Shown here: positions 41,135 through 49,893 of the stretch, piece after piece | Layout of the letters: each line of letters begins with the position of its first letter | Numbering within the stretch: position 1 is the first letter of the stretch | Origin: Streptomyces sp. NBC_00094 | GTDB taxonomy: Bacteria; Actinomycetota; Actinomycetes; Streptomycetales; Streptomycetaceae | NCBI RefSeq assembly: GCF_026343125.1 | Contig: NZ_JAPEMB010000001.1 | Span: 4,593,501-4,657,500 of the forward strand | Length of the DNA: 64,000 bases | Direction: 5' to 3' | The notes under the pieces: model-generated | What the model was told of the DNA's origin: nothing | Seen by the model: the letters and a program-made list of their open reading frames with translations, nothing else | The model's database searches: none | Program-made: the position numbers and the translations under genes

Positions 41135-41298
41135 TAGGGGGTGTCTTGTCGGTCAGGCCGGATCAGGGAGCGGGGTCTGGTGCCGTGGATCGCAAGGCGG
41201 AGGAGGGAGTCGACGCGGAGTGTCGGCGAGTGACGACAACGCGGCGAGGCGCGGTGCCAGGCCCCGCGAGCCCGGCCTGATCGGCAAGACACCCCCTA
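41135..41298. mobile_element. MITE with 27-bp terminal inverted repeats
   Basis: TAGGGGGTGTCTTGTCGGTC (41135) and its complement ending GCAAGACACCCCCTA (41298) form 27-bp terminal repeats with two mismatches. TA at both outer edges fits an IS630/Tc1-type target duplication around a 160-bp element. There is no ORF, but inner sequences (GGTCTGGTGCC and GGTGCCAGGCC) can pair further. I recall very similar short repeats elsewhere in Streptomyces. It lies exactly at the stop codon of the small membrane gene and close to spo0M. Confidence 0.8.
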
Positions 41299-41472
41299 GC
41301 CGTGGGTGCCGGGGCCGTGGGTGCCGGAGCCCCGGATCGCGCGTGCGTCGCGGCGTCGGCGGGGGAAGGCGGCGAGGTAGCAGACGAGGGTGAAGAGAAG
41401 GATGGAGAGGCTGACGGTGAGGCCGGCGAGGGCGAAGGGGCCGAGGTCGGAGAGGCTGCGGGTCAGGCCCAT
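41296..41472 (-). CDS. Small single-span membrane protein coupled to the glycosyltransferase
   Basis: A 58-residue protein, MGLTRSLSDLGPFALAGLTV, with one membrane helix (about residues 13-36) and a basic tail RRRRDAR ending in Gly/Thr/His repeats. The ATG overlaps the glycosyltransferase stop region by 10 nt, showing translational coupling. The TAG stop coincides with the edge of the MITE, so the original C-terminus might have differed. It could be an accessory subunit. Confidence 0.65.
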   Translation of the reverse strand: MGLTRSLSDLGPFALAGLTVSLSILLFTLVCYLAAFPRRRRDARAIRGSGTHGPGTHG

Positions 41473-42593
41473 GTCGCGGTCCTCGCGGTGTAGGAGCGCC
41501 AGAGGGAGGTGCCCATCCAGTAGGTGCGGATGAGCTGGAAGACCAGCTCGGGCAGGAGGAGGGCGCAGGTCAGCATGGCCTTCCAGCCCAGTGGGGCGAC
41601 GCGGAGGGCGGAGAAGAGGGACGAGGCGAGGAGGATGAGCAGCCAGAGCGGATCGCCGGCGCCGTCGCCGCTCGCCACGGCCTCGCTCACCCAGACGGTC
41701 ATCCAGCCGAAGCTGTACGCGAAGCCGAGCAGGCCGAGCACGTACTGGACGATGGAGAGCCGGGTGTGCCGGGTCCAGCCGCGCTGCCGCATGATGTCGA
41801 GGGTGCCGCGGACCCAGCGTTCCCGCTGGCGCACGAGGTCGCCGAGGCGGGGCATCAAGTCCGTGTAGGCGACGACGTACTGGTTGGCGGTCACGCGCCA
41901 GCCCGCTTCCTTCAGGGCGAGCGTGGTCTCGTAGTCCTCGACGAGGTTGCCGCTGTGCTGCCAGAAGACCTCGTCGCGGGCGTCGACGAGTTCCTGGAGG
42001 GCGGCGGCGCGGTAGAAGGAGCCGGCGCCCGCCATGGTGTGCACGCCGCGTCGCGCCCGGGTGTGGGCGTACCGGCCGTACTCGATGATCTGCATGCCGG
42101 TCAGGAAGCGCTGCCAGGGGTTCCGCCACAGTCCGGTCCTGCCGTAGCAGGTGGCACTCACGCCGCCGAGGGTCGGGTCGGACTCCATGACGTGGCGGGC
42201 GCGGGCGACGAAGTCGGGGTGGAGGCTGGTGTCCGCGTCCATGACGAGGACGTACCTCGCGGTGTCGCCGAGCCGTCCGGTCTCCGCGCCGAGCCGGGCG
42301 AGCGCGTGGTTGAGGGCGCCGGCCTTCTTGTGCGGGTTGTCGGGGAGGTTCAGGACGCGGGTCGGCGGGGTGCCGGGCCGTGCGGCGAAGTCGAGGGCGG
42401 CCCGTTCGGTGCCGTCCGTCGAGTTGTTGACGACGACCACGATCAGGTCGGGCCGGCGGGTCTGGGTCGCGAGGGACTCCAGGGAGGCGAGGATCTCCGC
42501 CTCCTCGTTGCGGGCCGGGATCACGACGACGGTGTCGTGGAGGGCGGCTCGCGGGGCGGTGGCGGGGTGGGCGGGTAAGGCCGAAGCAGCCAT
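41463..42593 (-). CDS. Family 2 glycosyltransferase, membrane-bound
   Basis: A 376-residue processive-type GT2. The GT-A fold shows VVVIPARNEEAEILASLESL, the DxD metal site MDADTSLHPDF, the acceptor Asp region VEDYETTLALKEAGWRV (ED) and the QRERWVRG (Q/RxxRW) motif of polysaccharide synthases. Three or more C-terminal membrane helices follow. It probably builds a beta-linked glycan at the membrane. No c-di-GMP PilZ domain is seen. It is coupled to the small membrane protein downstream. Confidence 0.87.
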   Translation of the reverse strand: MAASALPAHPATAPRAALHDTVVVIPARNEEAEILASLESLATQTRRPDLIVVVVNNSTDGTERAALDFAARPGTPPTRVLNLPDNPHKKAGALNHALARLGAETGRLGDTARYVLVMDADTSLHPDFVARARHVMESDPTLGGVSATCYGRTGLWRNPWQRFLTGMQIIEYGRYAHTRARRGVHTMAGAGSFYRAAALQELVDARDEVFWQHSGNLVEDYETTLALKEAGWRVTANQYVVAYTDLMPRLGDLVRQRERWVRGTLDIMRQRGWTRHTRLSIVQYVLGLLGFAYSFGWMTVWVSEAVASGDGAGDPLWLLILLASSLFSALRVAPLGWKAMLTCALLLPELVFQLIRTYWMGTSLWRSYTARTATWA

Positions 42594-43104
42594 GGGGAGA
42601 CTCCAGTTGGTCGTGGATCGAAAGGTCCAGCACACGACGCTGTGCACCTGGTTCACCGGGCTGCATCCATGATCACACACCGGGGTGACTTGGTCCGTAC
42701 CTGTCCCGGTATGCAGGATGGTGGGGCCATACGGCGTTCTTGTCCCGGCAACTTCCTTGATGGGGCCAGGAGTTCAGGATGGGGAGGAAGGGGTGTTTTC
42801 GGGCGTCCCGCACGGGGTGACGCCTGAAAGCTTTCGCTTTCCGTTCACCGGGCGGAATCACGCCCGGCGGTCATGCCCCGCGATCGCACCCGGGGTCACG
42901 CCCGGCGATGGCACCCGGGGTCACGCCCGGCGATGGCACCCGGGGTCACGCCCCGCAGTCGCGCCCCGCGATCACGCCCGCAAAATCATGCATGCGTGCT
43001 TGATTGTTCTTCGCGGTCCTGACAGGGTCTCCCCAAGTCGCACCGGTATCAGCGATCCTGGCGCTCGCCTTCCACCTCTCCCTCCCACCTCTCAGGGGGC
43101 TCGC
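42594..43104. repeat. Intergenic region with 25-bp tandem repeats and a promoter motif
   Basis: This 511-nt divergent gap has two perfect copies (42891-42915 and 42916-42940) and a partial third of a 25-bp unit CGGGGTCACGCCCGGCGATG plus GCACC, with degenerate copies before and after. The operator-like motif at 42990-43008 follows. Apart from promoters no gene is evident in the first 290 nt. Confidence 0.8.
42990..43008 (+). promoter_or_regulatory. Candidate TetR operator before the acyl-CoA synthetase operon
   Basis: GCATGCGTGCTTGATTGTT matches 17 of 19 bases of the motif before the carboxylase operon. AATCA upstream (42985) and TGATT form outer inverted arms. It lies about 100 nt before the synthetase start. 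Confidence 0.65.
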
Positions 43105-44682
43105 ATGGTGTTCCACAGCGCGTACGAGGACGTTCCGGCCGTATCCCTCGCCATCCACGACGCCGTGCTCGGCCGCGCCGCCGAGTTCGGCGACACCCCG
43201 GCCCTCATCGACGGGGCCGGCGAGCTGACCCTCACGTACACCCAGGTCGACGCCTTCCACCGGCTGGTCTCCGCCGGTCTCGCCGAGGCCGGGGTCCGCA
43301 AGGGGGACGTACTCGCCCTGCACAGCCCCAACACCGTGCTCTTCCCGATCGCCTTCTACGCCGCCACCCGCGCCGGGGCCTCCGTCACCACCGTCCACCC
43401 GCTCGCCACGCCCGAGGAGTTCGCGAAGCAGCTCCGGGACTCCTCCGCGCGCTGGATCGTGACCGTGTCGCCGCTGCTTCCGGCCGCCCGCGCGGCGGCC
43501 GAACTCGCGGGCGGCATCGAGGAGATATTCGTCTGCGACCAGGCCCCGGAAGGGGAGGGGATCCGGTCGCTCCAGTCCTTCCTGGCCTCCACCGGACCCG
43601 TCCCGGAGCCCTCCATCGACCCCGAGGAGGACATCGCGGCGCTCCCGTACTCCTCCGGCACCACCGGCGTCCCCAAGGGCGTGATGCTCACGCACGCGTC
43701 GATCGCCACCAACCTGGCGCAGTTGGTGCCGCTGGTCCCGATGGGCCCCGGTGACCGGATTCTTGCGGTTCTTCCTTTTTTCCACATCTACGGCTTGACG
43801 GCTCTCATGAACGCCCCGCTCCGCCAGGGCGCCACCGTCGTCGTCCTGCCCCGCTTCGACCTCGACACCTTCCTCGGCGCGATCCAGAAACACCGCATCA
43901 ACGGCCTGTACGTGGCTCCACCGATCGTCCTCGCCCTCGCCAAGCACCCGGCCGTCGCCGACTACGACCTGTCCTCCCTGGAGTACATCGTCAGCTCCGC
44001 CGCCCCGCTCGACGCCGCTCTCGCCGAGGCCTGTTCGGCCCGGCTCGGGCTGCCGCCCGTCCGCCAGGCGTACGGGATGACGGAGCTCTCCCCGGGCACC
44101 CACGTCACCCCGCTCGCCGCCGAGAACCCGCCGCCCGGCACCGTCGGCAAGCTGCTGCCCTCCACCGAGATGCGGATCCTCTCCCTCGACGACCCGGCGA
44201 AGGACGCCGCCGCCGGCGAGGCGGGCGAGATCGCCATCCGGGGGCCGCAGGTCATGAAGGGGTACCTCGGCCGCCCCGACGCCACCGCCGCGATGATCGA
44301 CGGCGACGGCTGGGTCCACACCGGCGACATCGGACGCGTCGACGACGACGGCTGGCTGTTCGTCGTGGACCGGGTCAAGGAGCTGATCAAGTACAAGGGT
44401 TTCCAGGTCCCCCCGGCCGAACTCGAAGCGCTCCTCCTCACGCACGACGGCATCGCCGACGCCGCCGTCATCGGCGTCACCGACGCGGAGGGTACCGAGA
44501 TCCCCAAGGCCTTCGTCGTGCGCCAGCCCTCGGCGCCCGGCCTCACCGCCGAGGACGTCATGGCGCACGTCGCCGCACGGGTCGCCCCGTACAAGAAGGT
44601 CCGCAGCGTCGAGTTCATCGACACCGTGCCCCGGGCGGCCTCCGGGAAGATCCTCCGCAGGGAACTGAGGGACCGCGCATGA
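43105..44682 (+). CDS. AMP-binding acyl-CoA synthetase (4-coumarate-CoA ligase family)
   Basis: A 525-residue ANL enzyme. The P-loop is YSSGTTGVPKGVMLTH, with QAYGMTE, HTGDIGRVDDDGWLFVVDR and ASGKILRREL (catalytic Lys). It activates a carboxylic acid with ATP to the acyl-CoA, probably feeding the neighbouring catabolic genes. The start MVFHSAYEDVPAVSLAIHDA at 43105 is chosen as the first residue of the conserved domain. The stop overlaps the hydratase start by 4 nt. Confidence 0.9.
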   Translation: MVFHSAYEDVPAVSLAIHDAVLGRAAEFGDTPALIDGAGELTLTYTQVDAFHRLVSAGLAEAGVRKGDVLALHSPNTVLFPIAFYAATRAGASVTTVHPLATPEEFAKQLRDSSARWIVTVSPLLPAARAAAELAGGIEEIFVCDQAPEGEGIRSLQSFLASTGPVPEPSIDPEEDIAALPYSSGTTGVPKGVMLTHASIATNLAQLVPLVPMGPGDRILAVLPFFHIYGLTALMNAPLRQGATVVVLPRFDLDTFLGAIQKHRINGLYVAPPIVLALAKHPAVADYDLSSLEYIVSSAAPLDAALAEACSARLGLPPVRQAYGMTELSPGTHVTPLAAENPPPGTVGKLLPSTEMRILSLDDPAKDAAAGEAGEIAIRGPQVMKGYLGRPDATAAMIDGDGWVHTGDIGRVDDDGWLFVVDRVKELIKYKGFQVPPAELEALLLTHDGIADAAVIGVTDAEGTEIPKAFVVRQPSAPGLTAEDVMAHVAARVAPYKKVRSVEFIDTVPRAASGKILRRELRDRA

Positions 44683-45407
44683 CCACCACACTCGTCACAT
44701 CGGCCGAGGACCGGGGCGTCACCACCCTCACCCTGAACTCCCCGGCGACCCGCAACGCCCTCTCCACCCACCTCGTCACCGAGCTCGCCGACGCCCTCAC
44801 CGCCTGCGGCAAGGACCCGGCGGTCCGTGCGGTGGTCCTCACCCACACCGGCACCACGTTCAGCGCGGGCGCCGACCTGAAGGCCCCGCCCAGCCCGTAC
44901 GCCTTCGTGGACCTGCTCCGGCAGATCGTCGAACTGCCGAAACCGGTCGTCGGCCTCGTCACGGGCCACGCCCGGGCCGGTGGCCTCGGCCTGCTCGGCG
45001 CCTGCGACATCGTGCTGGCGGGGGAGGCCGCGGACTTCGCGCTCACCGAGGTGCGGATCGGGGTCGCGCCGGCCGTCATCTCCCTCACCCTCCTCCCGAA
45101 GCTCGACCCGCGCGCGGCCGCCCGCTTCTACCTGACGGGGGAGCGGTTCGGCGTCCCCGAGGCGATCGGCATGGGTCTGGTCACGGCTCCCGCCACCGAA
45201 CTCGACGGCATCCTCGACGCCCTGCGCGCGGGCTCCCCGCAGGGCCTGCGGGAGGCGAAACGGCTGGTCACCGCTAGAGTCCTGGAGACCTTCGAGCGCG
45301 ACGCGGAGGACCTGGTGCAGAGGTCGGCCACGCTCTTCGCCTCCGCAGAGGCGCGCGAAGGGATGACGGCCTTCCTCGAACGACGGGACCCCGAATGGCG
45401 GCAGTGA
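44679..45407 (+). CDS. Enoyl-CoA hydratase/isomerase family protein
   Basis: A 242-residue crotonase. TFSAGADLKAPP and GHARAGGLGLLGACDIVLAG (oxyanion hole residues) and FALTEVRIGVAPAVISLTLL are conserved. One of the usual two catalytic Glu positions is hard to place, so isomerase or hydrolase activity is possible. It overlaps the synthetase by 4 nt and the TetR gene by 13 nt, forming a tight three-gene operon. Confidence 0.88.
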   Translation: MTTTLVTSAEDRGVTTLTLNSPATRNALSTHLVTELADALTACGKDPAVRAVVLTHTGTTFSAGADLKAPPSPYAFVDLLRQIVELPKPVVGLVTGHARAGGLGLLGACDIVLAGEAADFALTEVRIGVAPAVISLTLLPKLDPRAAARFYLTGERFGVPEAIGMGLVTAPATELDGILDALRAGSPQGLREAKRLVTARVLETFERDAEDLVQRSATLFASAEAREGMTAFLERRDPEWRQ

Positions 45408-45973
45408 CCGCACCCAAGCAGGACAGGAGCCGCGCCACCCGGCAGCGGCTCCTGGAGGCCGCCGTGGCCTGTCTCGCCGAGCACGGCTGGGCGGGTTCCA
45501 CGGTCGCCGTCGTCGCCGAACGGGCCGGCGTCTCCCGGGGCGCGGCCCAGCACCACTTCCCCACCCGCGAGGACCTCTTCACGGCGGCCGTCGAGTACGT
45601 CGCCGAGGAACGCTCCCAGGCCCTGCGCGCCCTGCCGTCCCGCGACCGCACCGAGGCCGTCGAGGCCCTCGTCGACCTCTACACCGGGCCCCTCTTCCGG
45701 GCCGCGCTCCACCTCTGGGTCGCGGCCTCCGACGAGGCCCAGCTGCGGGACCGGGTGACCGAACTGGAGGCCCGCGTCGGCCGCGAGTCCCACCGGATCG
45801 CCGTCGAGGTCCTGGGGGCCGACGAGTCCGTCCCGGGCGTCCGCGAAACGGTCCAGGGCCTCCTGGACATGGCCCGCGGCCTGGGCCTCGCCACCCTCCT
45901 CACGGACGACCGCGCCCGCCGGGAACGGGTGGTGGCCCAGTGGGCGCGGCTGGTGAACGAGGCCCTGGCGTGA
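45395..45973 (+). CDS. TetR/AcrR family regulator
   Basis: A 192-residue repressor with HTH TRQRLLEAAVACLAEHGWAG, STVAVVAERAGVSRGAAQHHF. It overlaps the hydratase gene and is therefore likely to be a local regulator sensing an acyl-CoA. The 19-nt motif shared by this operon and the carboxylase operon is a plausible binding site. Its C-terminal ligand domain is all-helical, as usual. Confidence 0.88.
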   Translation: MAAVTAPKQDRSRATRQRLLEAAVACLAEHGWAGSTVAVVAERAGVSRGAAQHHFPTREDLFTAAVEYVAEERSQALRALPSRDRTEAVEALVDLYTGPLFRAALHLWVAASDEAQLRDRVTELEARVGRESHRIAVEVLGADESVPGVRETVQGLLDMARGLGLATLLTDDRARRERVVAQWARLVNEALA

Positions 45974-45979
45974 CGCCGC

Positions 45980-47017
45980 CTACAGCCCGGGGATCTCGCG
46001 CGCCTTGAAGGCGTTCCGTACCGCGTCCGCCGCGGCCTTGCCGTACATCCGCTCGGCGGTCGCGACCGTCGTCAGCGCCGCGTCCCGGAAGCTGGTGTCG
46101 GCGGCGAAGCCGAACTGCGCGTTGACGATGATCCGGTCGGCCGTGCGGGCGCCGAGCGAGGTGCGGATGTCGAGGAGCGCGCGGGACCAGATCTCGCCGT
46201 CGGCGTGGACCTCGCCCTCGCGGTCCGCGTACGTCTTGGTCCCGTCGATCCGGCGGAGGCAGTGCGGGGCCTCGCTGTAGCCGGTGGCGTCCCAGTCGGC
46301 CACGCAGGCCGCGTCGGCCTTCAGGGGCCAGTCGTACTTGGCGGCGGCGTTGGTGCCGACCGCGACGGCGAGGTAGTCGCCGAAGGCCTCGCCGATCGCG
46401 CCGGACTCGGCGTTCGTGCCGAAGCCGGGCACCTGGGCGTCGTGCACGGCGTGGCCGTACTCGTGGACGATCACGTCCGCGTCCTCGGCGTCGTCGACGC
46501 CGCCCTTGCCGAAGCGGATCTCGTCCTTCTTGTCGGTGAAGAAGGAGTTGTCGGCGCCCCACTGGTTGAGCCGGACGGGCTGGACGCGGTCGTTGGCGCC
46601 GGGCAGCTCGGTGCCGAAGCCGAGGCCCTGGAGGTACTCCTGCGCCTCGTTGACCCAGAAGTACGCCATGACCTGCTCGAACTGGTCGTCGGAGCGGTTG
46701 TACGAGCCGGCGTCGGCGACGACGGCGGGCTTGCCCGTCTCGGAGCGGACGGTCGCCCACTTCCCGGACAGGCCGCCGCTCGCGTCGAGGTTCCGCAGGG
46801 TGACGGTGGCGTAGGCGGAGGCGGGTACGTCGCTCACCGCGTCCTTGTGGTCGGTGAGGGACTGGTCACCGGAGGACTGCACCGGGTTCACCATGAAGAC
46901 CCGGGCCTGCGGCGGCGCCAGTACGGCCGCGACGGCTCCCGAGGACGGGAGCAGGGCGGCGGCCGTGCCGGCGACGGCGACCGCGGCGACCAGGCCACGA
47001 GGGGTGCGGCGAGTCAT
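45980..47017 (-). CDS. Secreted zinc metallopeptidase (M36/M4-like)
   Basis: A 345-residue protein with a signal peptide (MTRRTPRGLVAAVAVAGTAA, Ala-rich cleavage about residue 30). The zinc site is HEYGHAVHD (HExxH) with the third ligand in SGAIGEAFGDYLAV (Glu, about 25 residues on), as in fungalysin-type gluzincins. AGGAGG lies 6 nt before the ATG at 47017. There is no long propeptide domain, so it is shorter than typical M36 enzymes. It probably digests extracellular protein. Confidence 0.82.
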   Translation of the reverse strand: MTRRTPRGLVAAVAVAGTAAALLPSSGAVAAVLAPPQARVFMVNPVQSSGDQSLTDHKDAVSDVPASAYATVTLRNLDASGGLSGKWATVRSETGKPAVVADAGSYNRSDDQFEQVMAYFWVNEAQEYLQGLGFGTELPGANDRVQPVRLNQWGADNSFFTDKKDEIRFGKGGVDDAEDADVIVHEYGHAVHDAQVPGFGTNAESGAIGEAFGDYLAVAVGTNAAAKYDWPLKADAACVADWDATGYSEAPHCLRRIDGTKTYADREGEVHADGEIWSRALLDIRTSLGARTADRIIVNAQFGFAADTSFRDAALTTVATAERMYGKAAADAVRNAFKAREIPGL

Positions 47018-47193
47018 GGACATCCTCCTGCGATGGGATGCTGCGACGGGAAGCTTGGCATGCGCGTGACACGCGTGGCGGTGATCTTCGCGCACACCGC
47101 CCGTTTTGGCCAGGGCCCCGGGAGTACGGGGGACACCCACGAGACGTGACGCGGACCACACCCTTCCGCGGCCCGCCGCAGTACGCTGTTCGC

Positions 47194-47268
47194 ATGCCTA
47201 CGCTCGTACGCCGTCGCCACGTGGACTTCGTCCGCGTCACGAGCATGAGCTGTCGCCGCTCCGCCTGA
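47194..47268 (+). CDS. Putative leader peptide with Cys near the end (24 residues)
   Basis: MPTLVRRRHVDFVRVTSMSC followed by RRSA matches the actinobacterial leader-peptide pattern RRRHVDxxRVSS..C, whose members lie upstream of sulfur- and cysteine-related genes and are thought to act by ribosome-stalling attenuation at Cys codons. It lies 139 nt before the 2OG oxygenase. GC-rich inverted words such as GGGGCCCC follow the ORF. Confidence 0.7.
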   Translation: MPTLVRRRHVDFVRVTSMSCRRSA

Positions 47269-47407
47269 CCCTCACGGCACCGGGGCCCCACACCGCGCCC
47301 CCGCCCCACGGGTCCCTCGTTCAGAGACCAAGCCGACCGGCTCCCGTGGCCCCCGCCCCACCCCTTGGCGGCCGCCCCGGGCACCCGTAGACCCCGCGGA
47401 CGCACCC

Positions 47408-48619
47408 ATGACTCGCAGCTCGTACTCCCCGCAGCCGACCCACAGCGCCCAGACCGGCGACACGCAGCCCCGTGACACGCGGCCCCGTGACACGCGGCCC
47501 CGCGGCGCGCGGCAGCCGACGCCCGGCTCGGAGATCCGCCCCTCCTACGCCTCGCAGCTCCCGATCGTCGACCTCTCCGCCGCCGACCGCGGCCCCCAGG
47601 CCCGGCGCCTGCTCCACGCGCAGCTGCACTCCGCCGCCCACGACGTCGGCTTCTTCCAGCTCGTCGGACACGGCGTGACCGAGGCCGAGACGCGGGCCCT
47701 CACCTCCGCCATGCGCGCCTTCTTCGCCCTGCCCGAGGCCGACCGGCTCGCCCTCGACAACATCAACTCCCCGCACTTCCGCGGCTACACCCGCATCGGC
47801 GACGAGCGCACCGCCGGCGCCCGCGACTGGCGCGACCAGCTCGACATCGGCGCCGAGCGGACCGCACACGCCCCCGCGCCCTGGGAAGCCCCGTACTGGT
47901 GGCTCGAAGGCCCCAACCAGTGGCCGGCCGCGCTCCCCGAGCTGCGGACCGCCGCCCTGCACTGGATCGACCGCCTGAGCGGCGTCGCCGAGCGACTGCT
48001 GCACGAACTCCTGACGTCCATCGGCGCGCCCGCGGACTACTACGACGACATCTTCGGCCCGCGCGCCCACCCGCACCTCAAGCTGGTGCGCTACCCGGGC
48101 AGCAGCGGCGAGGGCGACGACCAGGGCGTCGGCGCCCACAAGGACTACGGCTTCCTCACCCTGCTGCTGCAGGACCAGGTCGGCGGGCTCCAGGTCCAGC
48201 GCGAGGACGGGGAGTTCCACGACGTGCCGCCGCTGCCGGGCGCGTTCGTCGTCAACCTCGGCGAGCTGCTGGAAGTGGCCACGAACGGCTACCTCATCGC
48301 GACGAACCACCGGGTGGTCTCACCGCCCGGGGCGACCGAGCGCTACTCCGTGCCGTTCTTCTACAACCCGCGCCTGGACGCCCGGATCGCCCCGCTGACC
48401 TTCCCGTACGCCTCCACGGCCCCGGGCGTCACGGCCGACCCGGCGAACCCGCTGTTCGCCGAGTACGGCCGCAACGAGCTGAAGGGCAAGCTCCGGGCCC
48501 ACCCGCTGGTGGCGGCCCGCCACCACGCGGACCTGCTGCTGCACCCGGAGGCGTACCCCGCGGCCCTGGCCTCCCCGGCTCGGCCGGCTCGGCCGGGTCA
48601 GCCGGCGATGTCGGCGTAA
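47408..48619 (+). CDS. Isopenicillin-N-synthase-like 2OG-Fe(II) oxygenase
   Basis: A 403-residue protein. After a low-complexity N-terminus of about 45 residues (PRDTRPRDTRPRG from a DNA repeat), the DIOX_N domain (LPIVDLSAADRGPQARRLLH) and 2OG-Fe(II) domain follow, with HKDYGFLTLLLQD (HxD) and NHRVVSPPGATERYSVPFFY (distal His, RxS). It should couple oxygen and 2-oxoglutarate to hydroxylation or a related oxidation. The upstream leader peptide suggests cysteine-linked control. The last 22 nt overlap citrate synthase on the other strand. Confidence 0.85.
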   Translation: MTRSSYSPQPTHSAQTGDTQPRDTRPRDTRPRGARQPTPGSEIRPSYASQLPIVDLSAADRGPQARRLLHAQLHSAAHDVGFFQLVGHGVTEAETRALTSAMRAFFALPEADRLALDNINSPHFRGYTRIGDERTAGARDWRDQLDIGAERTAHAPAPWEAPYWWLEGPNQWPAALPELRTAALHWIDRLSGVAERLLHELLTSIGAPADYYDDIFGPRAHPHLKLVRYPGSSGEGDDQGVGAHKDYGFLTLLLQDQVGGLQVQREDGEFHDVPPLPGAFVVNLGELLEVATNGYLIATNHRVVSPPGATERYSVPFFYNPRLDARIAPLTFPYASTAPGVTADPANPLFAEYGRNELKGKLRAHPLVAARHHADLLLHPEAYPAALASPARPARPGQPAMSA

Positions 48620-49698
48620 CCCTCGATCTCGCGCGGGTCCCGCTGGCCGGGACCCGTGTAGCGGGCCGACGGGCGGACGAGCCGACCGGTGCGCTTCTGC
48701 TCCAGGATGTGCGCCGACCAGCCGGCCGTACGGGCGCAGCTGAACATCGACGTGAACATGTGCGCCGGGACCTCGGCGAAGTCGAGGACGATGGCCGCCC
48801 AGAACTCGACGTTCGTCGCCAGGATCCGGTCGGGGCGACGGTTGTGCAGCTCGTCCAGGGCGGCCTTCTCCAGCGCGGCGGCCACCTCGTAGCGCGGGGC
48901 GTCGAGCTCCTTGGCGGTCCGGCGCAGGACGCGGGCGCGCGGGTCCTCGGCGCGGTAGACGCGGTGGCCGAAGCCCATGAGCCGCTCGCCCTTGTCGAGC
49001 GCCTGCTTCACGTACGCGGTGGCGTCACCGCTGCGCTCGATCTCCTCGATCATGCCGAGGACGCGGGAGGGCGCGCCGCCGTGCAGCGGGCCCGACATGG
49101 CGCCGACGGCACCGGAGAGCGCGGCGGCGACATCCGCACCGGTGGAGGCGATGACGCGCGCGGTGAACGTCGACGCGTTCATGCCGTGCTCGGCGGCGGA
49201 GGTCCAGTACGCGTCGACGGCCTTGACGTGCTTCGGGTCGGGCTCGCCGCGCCAGCGGACCATGAACCGCTCGACGACCGTCTCCGCCTTGTCGATCTCG
49301 CTCTGCGGGACCATCGGCATGCCCTGGCCGCGCGCGGACTGGGCGACGTACGAGAGGGCCATGACGGCGGCACGGGCGAGGTCGTCGCGGGCCTGCTCGA
49401 CGGAGATGTCGAGGAGCGGCTTGAGGCCCCACACGGGCGCGAGCATCGCGAGCGCGGACTGCACGTCGACGCGGATGTCACCGGAGTGCACCGGGATCGG
49501 GAACGGCTCGGCCGCCGGCAGGCCCGGGTTGAAGGCGCCGTCGACCAGCAGGCCCCAGACGTTGCCGAACGAGACGTGGCCGACGAGGTCCTCGATGTCG
49601 ACGCCTCGGTAGCGGAGGGCGCCGCCCTCCTTGTCGGGTTCGGCGATCTCCGTCTCGAACGCGACGACTCCCTCGAGCCCGGGTACGAAGTCGGACAT
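48598..49698 (-). CDS. Citrate synthase 2
   Basis: A 366-residue enzyme of the short actinobacterial type. MSGPLHGGAPSRVLGMIEEI (catalytic His), MGFGHRVYRAEDPRARVLRR (His/Arg) and FAEVPAHMFTSMFSCARTAG are conserved. It condenses oxaloacetate and acetyl-CoA. The start MSDFVPGLEG at 49698 has GAGGAG upstream. It is divergent from pdxH. A second, main gltA is expected elsewhere. Confidence 0.92.
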   Translation of the reverse strand: MSDFVPGLEGVVAFETEIAEPDKEGGALRYRGVDIEDLVGHVSFGNVWGLLVDGAFNPGLPAAEPFPIPVHSGDIRVDVQSALAMLAPVWGLKPLLDISVEQARDDLARAAVMALSYVAQSARGQGMPMVPQSEIDKAETVVERFMVRWRGEPDPKHVKAVDAYWTSAAEHGMNASTFTARVIASTGADVAAALSGAVGAMSGPLHGGAPSRVLGMIEEIERSGDATAYVKQALDKGERLMGFGHRVYRAEDPRARVLRRTAKELDAPRYEVAAALEKAALDELHNRRPDRILATNVEFWAAIVLDFAEVPAHMFTSMFSCARTAGWSAHILEQKRTGRLVRPSARYTGPGQRDPREIEGYADIAG

Positions 49699-49893
49699 CA
49701 GGCGGCTCCTCAATCGATGATCGATCAACTGTGGCTGGTCGATGGTGGGAATCAACAGTCATCCAGCGGAAGAGTCTGTACGGTTCCGATGATGCGGGGA
49801 AGCGTGACATCCGGCACACTGCGCCGATTCGGCGAGAGAGGATTAGGGCCGGGCGGTGCCGGGCAGACTCAGCCGCTGCGGCAGGATGGCCCC

